From the NCBI GenBank assembly GCA_009823505.1, contig VZQC01009601.1, forward strand, positions 508,171-572,170: a stretch of 64,000 nucleotides of DNA, given 5' to 3'. Shown piece after piece: positions 45,218 to 56,403 of this stretch (the stretch's first letter is position 1; each line of letters opens with the position of its first letter). A program made the position numbers and the translations under genes. This stretch comes from Rhizomys pruinosus. Taxonomy: Eukaryota > Chordata > Mammalia > Rodentia > Spalacidae. The notes under the pieces were generated by a model. The model made no database searches, was not told the DNA's origin, and was given only the letters and a program-made list of their open reading frames with translations.

Positions 45218-45345
45218 CTGGGTCTGTGGTAGCGTATGCCTATATGCCCCAACACCTAGGATAAGGCGAGAGGATCTCAAATTTGTGGCCATTCTGAGCT
45301 ACACAGTGAGTTTGGGAGCTATGTAACAAGACCCAATCTCACATA
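45218..45345 (+). mobile_element. Divergent B1 SINE, sense (twin of 46582-46704)
   Basis: A B1 frame with unusual core bases (aacacctaggataaggcg, gatctcaaatttgtggccat). Nearly the same core occurs in reverse orientation at 46582-46704, so the two form an inverted pair about 1.2 kb apart. Confidence 0.85.
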
Positions 45346-45502
45346 ATAACAAAAATGAAAAGTAAATAATGGGCCCTGGTCCCAGTTCTCAGCCACATGG
45401 TGGTGGGGAGCAGAAGTGACAGGCAGCTTTCCTCGTGTCATGTGCAGCTTCTCCCTGAACCTCAAATGATGGTGGAGAGAAGGGGATTGAAAACCACCTC
45501 CT

Positions 45503-45765
45503 GGGGACTGGAGAGATAGCCTAGCGGTTAAGAGCACGGACGCTCTTGCAGAGGACCCGGGTTTGATCCCCAGCACCCACATGGCGGCTGAGAACCGTCT
45601 GTAACTCCAATTCCAGGAGAACTCCAGTTCCAGGGGAGTCCGAGACCCTCTTCTGACCTCCGAGGCAGCATTGCACGACACAGGTGCACAGACCTGCATG
45701 CAGACAGTACATTCATACACATACAAAGATAAATAATAATAATAAAAAAAAAATTTTAAAAAAAA
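45503..45765 (+). mobile_element. B2 SINE, full length, young type
   Basis: Full sense B2 with the 17-bp duplication, flanked by gaaaaccacctcct at 45489-45502 and 45766-45779. Confidence 0.97.
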
Positions 45766-46296
45766 GAAAACCACCTCCTTATGTTCCACGGCACACTGAG
45801 AGGCAAAGAAAGCCGAAGAACCCAGAAGGAACTTGGGTGGGACAAGACGGATGTCGTACATGGATGCTACAGTTGGGGCTCAAGAGAGCCACTTTAGATA
45901 TTGGTTCCTGTTGTCACTAATGGCAGGTGGGCCCTGGGAACGATGTAACCAAGATACTGGTGTCCAAAGACCTAGGGGGGTGAGACCAGCCGGGCTGTGT
46001 GGAGCCATAATATCCCAGAGGTCAGCCGCTTCTGTGAAACACTCCCTTGGCTCAGTCACTACTCAGGATGGAGGGCTGGAGAGCCCTGATTACCCAATGG
46101 TCTGCTTTGTGGAGATGAGGCTAACCTGGTAGAGAGTCTTCAAGCCTCAATGAGCACATTGTCTTCTTGCACCTCTAAGGAGAAATAGCAGTCCAGGGGT
46201 ATCTGAAGTCAACTACAGAAAATAAAGTAACACATCACCATCTGTCTACATCTCTGGGCTCCACATCCATGGATCCAACCAACGTGGGTTTGAAAG

Positions 46297-46785
46297 TGTC
46301 CTGGTTAAGCTTCAGTTGTCAACTCAACAAACCTGGGCAGAGGGAACTCAGTTGAGGCCCTGTCTCTGTGGAGTGGCCTGTGAGGTATCTTCTCGATTGT
46401 TGCGTGATGTGGGAAGGCGCAGCCCACTGTGAATATTGCCACCCGGGGCAAGCAGTCCTGGTTTGTATAAGAAAGTAAGGTGCGGACAGGCCAGGGAAGC
46501 AAGCCAGCAAATAACATTGCTCCATGGTGGCTGCTTCAGTTCCTGCCTCTAGGTTCCTGCCTTAAGTTCCCTGGATGGTGGACTGGGTCTTGTTATATAG
46601 CTCAGGTTGGCCCCAAACTCACTATGTAGCTCAGAATGGCCACAAATTTGAGATCCTCTCACCTTATCCTAGGTGTTGTGGCATATAGGTATACGCTACC
46701 ACAGCTGTGAGCCAAATAAACCCTTTCCTTCCCTAGTTGGTTTTGGTCAGTGTTTTACACACCAAGAAAAAGCCAGCTAGAAGTA
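46297..46785 (+). mobile_element. LTR-like rodent repeat with TSD gaaag
   Basis: 489 bp from tgtcctggttaagcttcagt to gccagctagaagta, flanked by gaaag at 46292-46296 and 46786-46790. The end has ctgtgagccaaataaaccct, a polyadenylation signal typical of an LTR R region, and ttttggtcagtgttttacac. A five-base duplication fits a retroviral-type integrase. It contains a reverse B1. A relative lies at 58745-58990. Confidence 0.7.
46582..46704 (-). mobile_element. Divergent B1 SINE, reverse (twin of 45218-45345)
   Basis: In reverse complement this runs ctgtggtagcgtatacctat, acacctaggataaggtgaga, ctcaaatttgtggccattct: the same idiosyncratic core as the B1 near 45.2 kb, with about six substitutions and one 8-9-bp gap over 114 bp. 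Located inside the LTR-like element. Confidence 0.85.
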
Positions 46786-47769
46786 GAAAGTATTTGAAAA
46801 ATGACTGCATCTATGCTGAACATAAAACATTTTCTTTGACATCATTCCCTAAAGAATGAGATATGACAGGTCTGCTCATTGTGACACAATGAATTAGTAT
46901 TCATGAGATTGTCTGGAGACTAAGTGGGCAATACGTAGATTTCATGCAGGTACTACTCCATTTTACATGGGAACTTGAGCATCTACAGGTTTTGGTGTTA
47001 GAGGCGGTCTATGAACCATCCATGTCAGTGTGCCTTCAACACAGTATGTCAATTCCATGCTTTGGCCACAGCCACAGAAGGGTTAAAGTCCGTGAGTGCC
47101 GGGAAGACAGAACCAAGCATGGAACTGGATACTCCTGCTGAGCTGGGGCAGGTGCTGGAGCTATCCGAAGGTAAGGGAAGAAAAGTTGGCCCTGCAGGTA
47201 AACTACAATAAGCAGAGACAACAGGTGGTAGGTAGGCTAAAGGTGTGTGAGGGTTGGTTTAGTACCGGGTGGGTGGAATGGCCCAGCTCTCTTGCTCCAG
47301 AGCTGTGAGCAGGCAGCTGGGCAGAGCTGCCAGCCCCACCCACAGTGCTCACTTGTGGGGCAAAAACAGAGCCAGGACCTCACAGAAAGATGTGAGAGGA
47401 TTCAAAGTTGGGGTCCACAGGGGCAAAGGAACAGAGCAGTGACCATGTCAGGGACACAGACAGGCAGGGACTGCCTCTCTAGGAGATGCCTGCAGAGGAC
47501 ACTGGTCCAGTGTGGAGCTGAACAGACAGCATTTTGAGCAAGTGTTTCACCAGAGCCTTTTGAGGAGTCCCAGCCTGGGAGAAAGGTGAACCCCAACACC
47601 CAACACAAGGCTGAGTGTACCCAGGGAAAGGGGTCAGATGATCCATGTGAGGAGAGGAACGGAGTCCAGAGGGCTCTGAGAACATCAAAAGTGAAGTCGC
47701 CCGCTGTGTATGTGGGCCAGGGAATGTCCCCCCAACATAAGGATTTTTATCATCTCTCTACTAGCAGGG

Positions 47770-47985
47770 AGGGCAGCAATCCCCATTTACAGTCGGAGAG
47801 ACATTCCAAGACCCCACTGATGCCTAAAGCTAGGTAGTACCAGAGCTCATATACACATTTTCCTTCCTATATGGAGTACCTATGATAGAGTTTAAAATAT
47901 AAAGTAAGGACAGTAAGACATTAAGAGCATAGCTATTAATAAACAGAACACATAACAACTACCATAATAAAAGTTAGCAAAGCCC
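47770..47985 (-). mobile_element. Ancient DNA-transposon-like relic
   Basis: acattccaagaccccactga, tagtaccagagctcatatac, gagtacctatgatagagttt, aaggacagtaagacatta and taataaaagtta follow, in order, a remembered Tigger-like mammalian element. Orientation and family name are tentative. Confidence 0.6.
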
Positions 47986-48125
47986 TGCAGCTGCCCAGCA
48001 GTCAGGAGGCAGAGGCAGAGGCAGAGGCAGATGGAACTCTGTGAGATAGAATCCAGCCTGGTCTACACAGTGAGTTCCAGGCCAGCTGGGGCTACAGGGA
48101 GACCCTGTTTCAACATCCCCCCCCC
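47985..48125 (+). mobile_element. B1 SINE, sense
   Basis: Starts in the B1 left end, carries a short aggcagaggcagaggcag triplication, and ends gggagaccctgtttcaac before a C-run. Confidence 0.9.
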
Positions 48126-48133
48126 CAAGAAAA

Positions 48134-48318
48134 ATTTGAGGCTAGAGAAACAGCTCCACAGTTAAGAGCAGTGCTCTCTCAGAACCCACGTTCTGATCCA
48201 GCACCCATACTGGGTGCTTCGTGACTGCCTGTAACGCCTCCCTCTGGCTTTCTCTGGCCTCTCTGGCACCTGCACACACTTGGCATACACACACACGCAC
48301 ACACACACATAAAACATA
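48134..48318 (+). mobile_element. B2/B3 SINE, decayed, CA tail
   Basis: aggctagagaaacagctcca and acagttaagagcagtgctct are the head; tctggcctctctggcacctg precedes a CA-rich tail. Confidence 0.7.
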
Positions 48319-48324
48319 TACTTT

Positions 48325-48474
48325 TTTTTGTCTTTTCAAAACAGGGTCTCCTTGTAGCCCCAGCTGTCCTGGAAGTCTCTCTGTAGACCAAGCTGGCCTT
48401 GAACTCACAAAGATCCACCTGCCTTTGCCTCCCAAGTGCTAGGATTAAAGGCGTGCTCCACCACGCCCGGCATA
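48325..48474 (-). mobile_element. B1 SINE, reverse, young
   Basis: A complete reverse B1 (aacagggtctccttgtagcc to gctccaccacgcccggc) with few differences from consensus. Confidence 0.95.
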
Positions 48475-49699
48475 AAATAAATACTTTTAAAAGCTATAAC
48501 AAACTTATGGATTGTTTCTTTCCGAAGTGTTCTTTTTGAAGAAGCTTGTATTTTATAGCTCTGGACTACAGCTGGTTTCCAGTAACTGAACCACAGAAGG
48601 CACAGTCACCATGGAGGGGAACCTCCATAAAGGCGGGGAGTGCTTAATGCAGCTGATGTGCTGGTCTCCTGGCCTTTCTCTGGTCACAATACCTGATGGA
48701 AACGGCTTGCAGGAGGAAGTATTTATTTCAGCTCAAGGATTCAGAGCATTTCAATCCACCCTGGCAGGGAAGGCAAAATGGGACAGTTCAGGTCTCGGTC
48801 ATGGGAAAGTGAGGCTGTTCACATGACAGGAGGAGGAAAGCAGAGGAGGACAGGAGGCAGGGACCAGTGACAACTTATTTACAAGGGCCCCGCATAGTGA
48901 CTGCTTCTACCAGCCAGGCTCTACTGCTCAATAGTTCCACAGTCTGCCAGAATAGCACCACCATTCTGAGGAACAAGAGTTGAAGACATGAGCCCATGAG
49001 AGACATTTATGATTTGACCCCTGTCATCTTCAAGTCAAGCTAAAAGCCCTCCATGAAAAGTATAAGCTTTACCCAGTGAGCAGCTGTGCCCAGGGATCTG
49101 TCGAGAATCCCTGTGCACTCAGTGTAAGACTACCTGATTCAGCTCCTTCCTGTTGTCTGTCAGGAGGCAGGAGGTAGGACGAGGTGCTGGTCACATGAAG
49201 AGACACTGAGGCCCAGAGGAATACCCCTCCTGTGGGCTGTTTGGGCCAGACCTGGATCAGAAAATTCCTGTATCCCCAGAAATGCTCTAGGAGAGAGGAA
49301 CATGGATTTTTTCACAGGGCAAAGGGAGCATCCATGAGACCCCAGACATGGCATCCTGTTAAAACTCTTCAAGAAACCATCATCCTGTAAGAGATATTCC
49401 TAGAAAGCTGCCACCTTTCACACACAGCTTTAGAGGGGCGGATACCACATGACAGCTCTTCGTTAGACTACGGGATGGCCCTGTTCTCCAGTACAGTGAG
49501 TCTGAACTTCCCAGGCTCATGTTCCCGGGACCAGAACAATAGGAGGGGCCCGGGGAAGGCTCACGCATCACCCAACGCTGACGACACTCCACTAGGGCAT
49601 TTTGAGCAGAAAGCTTTTACCTCTGGGAAACTGAGGCTGTTGAGTTGGAGCAGAAAAATTTCAGATGCAGTCAGCTGTCAGCAGCCAGAGGTCAAGGTC
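48475..49699. other. Non-repeat stretch, no gene seen
   Basis: About 1.2 kb. A MIR-like reverse piece may lie near 49160-49230 (agagacactgaggcccagag). Frames up to 125 codons near 49475-49852 overlap a 42-bp tandem and look accidental. Confidence 0.4.
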
Positions 49700-49783
49700 T
49701 CAGCCCCAGCACCCACCCAAAGCCCACGGCAGGTCGGGGCCTCAGCCCCAGGACCCACCCAAAGCCCACGGCAGGTCGGCTGC
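49700..49783. repeat. 42-bp tandem, two units
   Basis: Units start tcagccccag and contain aagcccacggcaggtcgg. They differ at a handful of positions. 42 is divisible by three, which explains the long overlapping frames. Confidence 0.95.
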
Positions 49784-50049
49784 TCAGCAGCTCAGTTATT
49801 TTCAATCCACAAAAAAAGGGAGTTGGGGAGAAACCAAGCTCTTGTTCACTGAATCTTTACAAGACTTTTCCATGAAGACACAGAGTCAGTCACACTCTTG
49901 GTCAAGTATGACATTCTGTCCTGGTGGCCTGCTGGCTCAGTTGGTCCCGTCCAGCTAGGGAGAAAAACCTTGTGTCTCTTTGTTGCAGCCCACAGATCCA
50001 GCCATTCATTTGGCTCTGCCTAGCACCTCCTCTGTTCCCTGACCTATGG

Positions 50050-50458
50050 TATCAGAATGGCTTCATTCATTGTCAAGGGCTGACAGTGCGCCTCTAAAGC
50101 TATACACGTTGGCACCCTAATCCACAGAGCCTCAGGATCTGACTTTATCTGCCAAGAAAGTCATTGTAGATATAATTGTTTAAAAATGAAGTCTTTAGGG
50201 TAGGCCCTAAATACTTCAGTGTGATGGAGACCCTTGAATGAGGGAATGTGGATATGAAGAGAGGTATGCAGAGAGGAACAATGGTGTAGGAGACAGAGGG
50301 AGAAGACGGCCCCTCATGGCCAACGACAGCCATGCCAGGAGCCAGCCCCCCGACCACTGAACCCTACCATGTAGCCTCCTAAACACCTGCCCGTACATGA
50401 ACTTCTGATGCTTAAAGACGCCAGCTTGTGGCACATTTCAGGCAATCCCAACAAACAA
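50050..50458 (+). mobile_element. MLT1-type MaLR LTR, sense
   Basis: MLT1 features in order: ctttaaagctatacacgttg-like start, agtcattgtagatataattg, gggtaggccctaaatacttc, agacagagggagaagacggc and the tail acgccagcttgtggcacatt. Confidence 0.75.
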
Positions 50459-50534
50459 ATATACTCACACAATGACAACAAAAACCTTTCCTCCAGACCT
50501 GCTTTTCATCTGTTTGATTGTTATTTGTTTTTTG

Positions 50535-50648
50535 TTGTTTTGAGACAGCATCCCACTCTGTAGTCCAGGCTGGCTTTGAATGCTAGGCAATCCTCCAGCT
50601 TCAGTTTCTAGTCCTGGGAGTCCAGGCATGCACCACCATGTCTGACTT
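50535..50648 (-). mobile_element. B1 SINE, reverse, old
   Basis: gttttgagacagcatcccac, ccaggctggctttgaatgct, gcatgcaccaccatgtctga. Confidence 0.8.
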
Positions 50649-50682
50649 CTGGTTTGTAATGATCAGGTAAAGATCCATACAA

Positions 50683-50770
50683 ATATATATATATATATTT
50701 GTATATAATATATAATATACAATATATATATATATATATATATAATATATAATATATATATATATATAGC
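50683..50770. repeat. AT-rich microsatellite, palindromic
   Basis: TA/AT runs with embedded tgtatataatatataata segments. Self-complementary DNA likely to extrude or to stall polymerases. Confidence 0.95.
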
Positions 50771-50839
50771 AAATTTGAAATCATTTGTTCAGGATTAAAA
50801 TCATCTACTTAGAATATATTTAGAAAAAAAATCATCTCT

Positions 50840-50967
50840 CAACTCTAATTCCAATACGAGGTAGGCCCAGGCAGGAGACTTATGAGTTTGAGACAAGACT
50901 GGGCTATGTGACTGGTTTGAGGCAAATCTGGACCACACAGCAAAACTCTAGCCCCCCCCCAATCAAA
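50840..50967 (+). mobile_element. B1-like SINE, sense, old
   Basis: aattccaatacgaggtaggc, tatgagtttgagacaagact and ggaccacacagcaaaactct read as a decayed B1 ending in a C-run. Confidence 0.6.
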
Positions 50968-51507
50968 AGAAAAATATTAAATAACATGTTATGCTTTCAT
51001 ATTCATACTTAATAGTACTTTTAAATTGAATTTGTGCTCCCAACAGTGAACTCACTGCTAATCCTGAGAATTAGTGCTGGTTGAAGGACTGTAATGAAAT
51101 GCTAATGGTGATACCAGAGTGAATGCTCCCAGTTCAGCGTCCTGGGGAGTGATGGATTTGCCTGACCTGAGGCCAGTTTCTGAGTTCTACAAAAGTTTGC
51201 AAATGTACCATGATGTGCAAGAAAGAAACGGCGGGGGGGGGGTGCTGGGATGCTTCCTGTTAGAACAGTCTTTTGATCGCTGAAAAACAAAGTGTTCACT
51301 TTCCTCAGCTGAATTCAGAAGTTCTTGGTTGGGTTCAAACAGCAGCAGCCTCCGAAGTGACTCAGAGGACACTGAGTTTGATCTGTCACTATGGCAGGCA
51401 GGAGCTTTTCTAAGCAGACTGTTGGGTTTGTTTGTTTGTTTGGTTGGTTGGTTGATTGATTGGGTTTTGTTGTTGTTGTTATTGTTGTTGCTTTGTTGGT
51501 GGTGGTA

Positions 51508-51580
51508 GTTCTGGGGATCGAACCCAGGGCTTCACCCATGCTAGGCAAACACTGTCCCGCTGAGCTATACCCCAGCCTAA
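51508..51580 (-). mobile_element. ID SINE, reverse
   Basis: ctggggatcgaacccagggc, ttcacccatgctaggcaaac and gctgagctataccccagcct. GTTT/GTT repeats to its left (51427-51500) are the reversed tail. Confidence 0.95.
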
Positions 51581-51589
51581 GCAGGTTGT

Positions 51590-51713
51590 TTTTGTTGTTT
51601 TGTTTCACTAGGTTTTCACTAGGTTAAACTGACCTCAAATTAATGCTACTCCTCAGGCTCTGCCATCCTAAATGCTGGGATTATAGGCTTGCATGCCACC
51701 ACACTCAGCTCTG
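51590..51713 (-). mobile_element. B1 SINE, reverse, old
   Basis: ctaggttaaactgacctcaa, aatgctgggattataggctt and catgccaccacactcagct. Confidence 0.75.
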
Positions 51714-52447
51714 AGGAGATTGTGAACAGCAAGTATTTATGCAAGTTTCTGACTGGTCTTTCATTATTTATCTGAATCTCTGAATGTTCTTTCCTTGCCA
51801 GACCAAGTCTTTTATTGCTTATTTGTAAATAAGTAATAATGAAAGAAAATAGCAAGGAAGTTTTCAGAAGAAACACATTACATGAGTTCTGGTCCTGGAC
51901 CTCCCAAAGCTGATGGGCTCAGGTTTGGGGACCCCAAGAATTTCCCGGAGGAATGGTATCTGGGAAGAACTTTCTTCTGTATTCTTTGTGATAAAGTCAG
52001 TCAGACGTGGCTTCCAGAGGGTCCTAGGTATAGGCAGTGTGCAAGCCTCTCCGGACAATAATGGAAAAGTTGCAGGGTGATGAGGGTCGGGGGACGGTTT
52101 AGGCCAGGGCCTTTTCTGAGGCTTTTATAGGAAAGGCAAAGCAAAGCAGTGTGGGTGGCTTGGGACTGGCCAGTTTGAATAATTCTGTCAAGTTCTAAAC
52201 TTGAGAGTTTGTCTGTCCTTGGTTGCCTGGGCCTGGGCTCTGGGATGAAGGAGATTATTTCCTTCTGAAGTCCTCAGAGTCGAGGTCTGCCTTCACAGTG
52301 GTGAGTGTTAATCTTGATAAACTGCTCTCAGCCCTGGGCCCTTTGCTATGGCTAAGAATCTTCTAGGCCCGGGGAAACACAGTCTCTCTCCAGCCACAAA
52401 GGATCCTTAAGACATCAAACATCCTACTATGCACAGAATTTCATAAA

Positions 52448-52540
52448 TATTTATAATAGACCAGAGATATAGCTTAGTGGTAGAGCATTTCTGTGGCATG
52501 CACAAGGCCCCGGGGTCCATCCCTAGTTCTACAGGCAATA
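52448..52540 (+). mobile_element. ID SINE, sense
   Basis: gaccagagatatagcttagt, ggtagagcatttctgtggca and atgcacaaggccccggggtc. Followed by a short cagca-type tail at 52555-52580. Confidence 0.85.
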
Positions 52541-53039
52541 TAGTATAATCTAGTACAGCACAGCACAGCACAATACACCACAATACGGTGAAATGCAGTA
52601 TTGTACAACATATGTGTACTCTAAGCACACTAGTGTGCTTACTGAGGATTATCCCACAGCAGGGTCAGGACGTGACCCTGAGGACTGTGAGGAATCCTTG
52701 CACTTTGTTCTCACATGCCAGTCTGCACTCATCAATGGACCAGACATAAAACGAAGGAGTCAAAGAAGCAGGTAACTCATTGTCTGCTTTCCTGAAACCG
52801 GGCTTGTGCTGGTTGCAGACGTATTGTTGAGTTATTGACACTTCAATAAACTGGCCACCCCGTTGATGGTGTAATGTACATTTATAATTAGCAAGACTGA
52901 ATCTATTTTTTTCTATGGTTGTTTGATAATTGTATTTTTTATGTGAATTTTAATTACATTTTTATATCCTTTACCTAAGAGAATATTATTAGATTTTGGC
53001 ATCTTATTTATTAATATATGTGTTATTCTTTTTTTTTCT

Positions 53040-53310
53040 TTTAAAAAAATTTTTTTAATTTCTATTTATTTATTTATTTATTTATTTATTTTATGTGTAT
53101 GAATGTACTGTCTGCATGCAAGTCTGTGCACCCGTGTCGTGCAATGACGCGGAGGTCAGAAGAGGGTGTCGGATTCCCCTGGAACTGGAGTTCTCCTGGA
53201 ATTGGAGTTACGGATGGTTCTTAGCCACCATATTGGCTCTGGGGATCGAACCCGGGTCCTCTGCAAGAGCAGTCCGCACTCTTAATTGCTAGGTCATCTC
53301 TCCAGCTCAC
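53040..53310 (-). mobile_element. B2 SINE, reverse, young type
   Basis: Full reverse B2 with the 17-bp duplication and a long T/ATTT-rich leader. Target-site duplication atgtgttattct at 53028-53039 and 53311-53322. Confidence 0.97.
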
Positions 53311-53317
53311 ATGTGTT

Positions 53318-53985
53318 ATTCTATAGGGCTGCTGTAGCAATATAATAAATTGAGTGGCTCATAGCAGCATGCATGGGAGACTGTTGCCTGAAATCCAGCT
53401 GTCAGTGGAGCCGTGGTCCCTCCAGGGGAGCACCCTGTCTTGCCTGTTCCAGCTTCTACTGGCTGCCAGGAGTCCTTGACCTCACTTGACTTAAGGGTCA
53501 CACTCCAGCCTCTTCCTCTGTCTCAGATGTTTTCACTGTGTCTAACTGTCCCTCTTCTTATGTGTGTTGGGAGGATATGGTGCATGTGTGAGTATGTGTT
53601 TCTGTATATACACATAGATATGGAGACCAGAAGTCAACAACAGATATCTTCCTCAATCTTCGCTCCACTTTACTTGTGGGATAGGGCCTCACTGAACCCA
53701 GAGCCGAGCTGGCAGTCAGCCCGGACCAGGGATCCTCCGGCCTCTGCCTCTGGAGTGAGTGCTGCAGTTACAGACATGCACCACCACATCTGACTTTTTA
53801 CATGGGTGCTGGGGGTCTGAGTTCAGATCCTCATGCTTGTGAGGCAAGCACTTCCCTGACTGAGCCGTGTCTGCAGTCCTCTTGTTTTCTTATAAAGACA
53901 TCAGTAGGATTAAGGCCCACACCGTACTCCCACATAACCTCACCTAGGCTTGGCAACATTTGCAAAGATCCTATTTCCATTCACA
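53318..53985 (-). mobile_element. MLT1-type LTR, antisense, split by SINE
   Basis: The left part has gggctgctgtagcaatataa, ttccagcttctactggctgc and caggagtccttgacctcact; the right part (from about 53887) has ttataaagacatcagtagga and ttaaggcccacaccgtactc. Both match antisense MLT1, with a B4-like SINE inserted between. Confidence 0.8.
53562..53885 (-). mobile_element. B4-like SINE, reverse
   Basis: gaccagaagtcaacaacaga, ggatagggcctcactgaacc, gttacagacatgcaccacca, tgggtgctgggggtctgagt and ccctgactgagccgtgtct: a B1-like centre flanked by ID-like ends, in reverse. Inserted in the MLT1 LTR. Confidence 0.7.
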
Positions 53986-54153
53986 GAAATTAAGAGTACA
54001 ACTTACCCTTCTGAAGGACCACCATTTAGCCCGCAGTTATACTGAAAAGGAAAATACAAGCGGGAGGCTTTGTACAAAGAAGGAACCAAACACTGGCTGG
54101 TGGAAGACAAGTCTGTGATCTGTGCAGGTTTATCACATGTAGGCACTGCTGAG

Positions 54154-54348
54154 AGGACCCAGGTTTGATCCCCAGCACCCACATGACGGCTAAGAACTGT
54201 CTGTAACTCCAATTCCAGAACTCCAGTTCCAGGGGAATCCAACACCCTCTTCTGACCTCCGAGGCATTGCACAACACGGGTGCACAGACCTACATGCAGA
54301 CAGTACATTCATGCACATACAAAAATAAATAAAATTTAAAAAAAGAAA
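54154..54348 (+). mobile_element. B2 SINE, 5'-truncated, young
   Basis: Starts inside the B2 (aggacccaggtttgatcc), keeps the 3' end and tail. Target-site duplication ggcactgctgag at 54142-54153 and 54349-54360 proves truncation happened at insertion. Its internal duplication has lost 3 bp (ccaattccagaactccag). Confidence 0.95.
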
Positions 54349-54716
54349 GGCACTGCTGAGTCAAGCTCTCTAGATTTGAAGCTATTTGGCTTCAGCAGTT
54401 TCCAAAGGGAGGACACACATCCTCCAAGGAGTTAGGTGCCCCCCCGTCGGGTGATTTGTCTCAGAATCTGTGCTGTTAGGGCACAGCCACCTCTAAGGTG
54501 CTTTTCAACTCTAATCACCAGCTAAACCCCTTGGCTCCGATCTTCGCTTGGGTCTAGAGGGGTGAGCAGCCTTTCCATTTTATTCAGGAAGCATGGACCT
54601 AGCAGTGAGTTAAAGTTGGTTTATATTGGAGCGTCTCTTTTCCCTGAACAGCACCTTGGTTGGAGACGGTCCCAAGCTCTGACAGGTGGGGGAAGCCCCA
54701 CTGTCAATCCTTGTGC

Positions 54717-54742
54717 TCTCTCGCTCTCTCTCTCTCTCTCTC
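54717..54742. repeat. CT microsatellite
   Basis: A run of tctctctc. Confidence 0.95.
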
Positions 54743-55461
54743 AAACTAGCACAGTCTGCCCCTGTCAGATGATTTTGAAGGAGAGTGGTAAGGATTTCAA
54801 GCATTTGAAATAGATGTATTAGGTGCTCTGAGAAACTCTAGTAAAGGTCACGTTGGGGGCGGTGGCAGTTCTTTTGAATTTTCCTGCTTCCTGTGCAGTC
54901 ATATTTAATTCATTGAATATGCTGTAAATATTCACAAGTCCACCTTACATTTAATGGACACCTACTTGTTCCTTAAATCTTATTTGACTTTTTCCATTGA
55001 ACTAATCCCTCTGCCTCCTAAAATCGCAAAAGACTTCACATGTACCTCCCTTATAGAGCTTATTAGTGTAGCATGTTGCTCAGGGCAATTACTCTGCTGG
55101 GGGATTAGTTGCAAGACCCCAGATTCCAGAATAACAAACCCACAGATGCTAACATCCCTTATGTAAATGAAAGTTATTTGCATAGAACCCCTACACATGT
55201 TTCTGCAGACTTTAAATCACCTCTAGAAGATTTACAAGACAAACAGTACATAAATATTGTAGTTATAAGAAGACACAGCTCTAAACATTCAGATAGATGC
55301 AGCCACTGGAGGCCGAACAACACAGGACTTGTGAGGGAAGGCCTCAAGTAACAGCCGGGGAAGAAATGATGTGGAATGAGATACTCTGCCTGCCTTGGCC
55401 TTTGTAAGAAATATATGTGGAACTGGCTTATCGGAGCACTTCATTTAGGGGATGGTTATTA
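54743..55461. other. Non-repeat stretch, no gene seen
   Basis: AT-rich near 54895-54960 (tatttaattcattgaatatg). No recognised repeat or exon. Confidence 0.45.
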
Positions 55462-55590
55462 TCTCCTCCTCTTCCTCCCCCCCTCCTCCTCTTCCTCCTC
55501 TTCCTGTTCCTCCTCCTCTTCTTCCTCCTCCTCCTTTTCATTCTCTTCTTCCCCTCCTTCCTCCTTTCTTCTTCCTTTTTTTCACATTTC
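55462..55590. repeat. Pyrimidine tract (TCC/TTC)
   Basis: About 130 bp almost purely C and T. It can form triplex DNA and pairs in sense with the purine tract at 57.6 kb. Poly-Ser/Leu/Pro frames are artefacts. Confidence 0.95.
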
Positions 55591-55639
55591 ATATTCCCTG
55601 TGCTTCTGTGGAATCTGTTGATTGTTGCTTGGTTTGAGT

Positions 55640-55895
55640 AGGTATGAGTGAGTGAGTGAGTGAGTGAGACCTCAGAGAATTATGTGTTGGAAAACTGGTC
55701 CTTGGTAGGGCAATCCTGGGAGGTGGAACATACAAAAGGTGGGCTCTAGTGGAAAGTGGTGAAGTCACTAACTCGGACAACAGTGATTGGTCATAGGGTA
55801 ATTTGCTGCCCTCTCAAACTATGAGTCAAACCTCTTTCCTTTCTAAACTCCTAGATGTTAAGACTTTGTTATAACAACAGAAAAGTCACTCAGAA
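55640..55895 (+). mobile_element. MaLR LTR, sense
   Basis: gagt repeats, gggcaatcctgggaggtgga, ctcaaactatgagtcaaacc, tctttcctttctaaac and the LTR end ctttgttataacaacagaaa. Confidence 0.75.
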
Positions 55896-56325
55896 GACTT
55901 CACCAGTGTTTAGAGTCTTGGGTGATGAGCTAAGTCCCCTCAGAGCAGTACTCAGCCTCTGTCCTCATCGGCCAGGGGCTTCTCTTCTCCCAGAATCCTC
56001 TTTCCATACTCCCCAAAGGACTCTTTGGGATGCTGCGGTAAAGGCTCGATGCCTTGGGTGATAAGAGGTGCCTGAAAGGGGGTGTGGGGGGGCAGACAAA
56101 GACTGTCTATCTTAGGGTGAGAGATGGGTGCATAATTATCTCACATCCTGGAGACAACACATCAGCAGAGAGCCAATTTTATCAAAAATGAATGTCTAGA
56201 AAAAGTGGTTTGTGTCTAAGGGCACGGAGCTGGGTGCCCTTCTCCTTCCCTCTCCTCTCCACCCTCCTCCCTCCCCTTTAGTGAAGCCTCTGGCCACATC
56301 CCATCTTGCATCTTGGCTGGAAAAG

Positions 56326-56358
56326 GTGTGTGTGTGTGTGTGTGTGTGTGTGGAAAAG

Positions 56359-56402
<44 letters not shown>
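56326..56402. repeat. GT/GA microsatellite
   Basis: Two GT runs separated by ggaaaaggt, then a GA run. Confidence 0.97.

Positions 56403-56403
<1 letters not shown>

Larger units (their letters stand above)
46237..47010 (+). mobile_element. Ancient DNA-transposon-like relic, split
   Basis: The left part (to 46296) reads ccacatccatggatccaacc; the right part (from 46786) reads ctatgctgaacataaaacat, tgacatcattccctaaagaa and gggaacttgagcatctacag. Together they follow a common mammalian MER-type element that begins with similar ccacatcc..ggattcaacc text. An LTR-like element sits between with a 5-bp duplication. Family name not certain. Confidence 0.65.
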
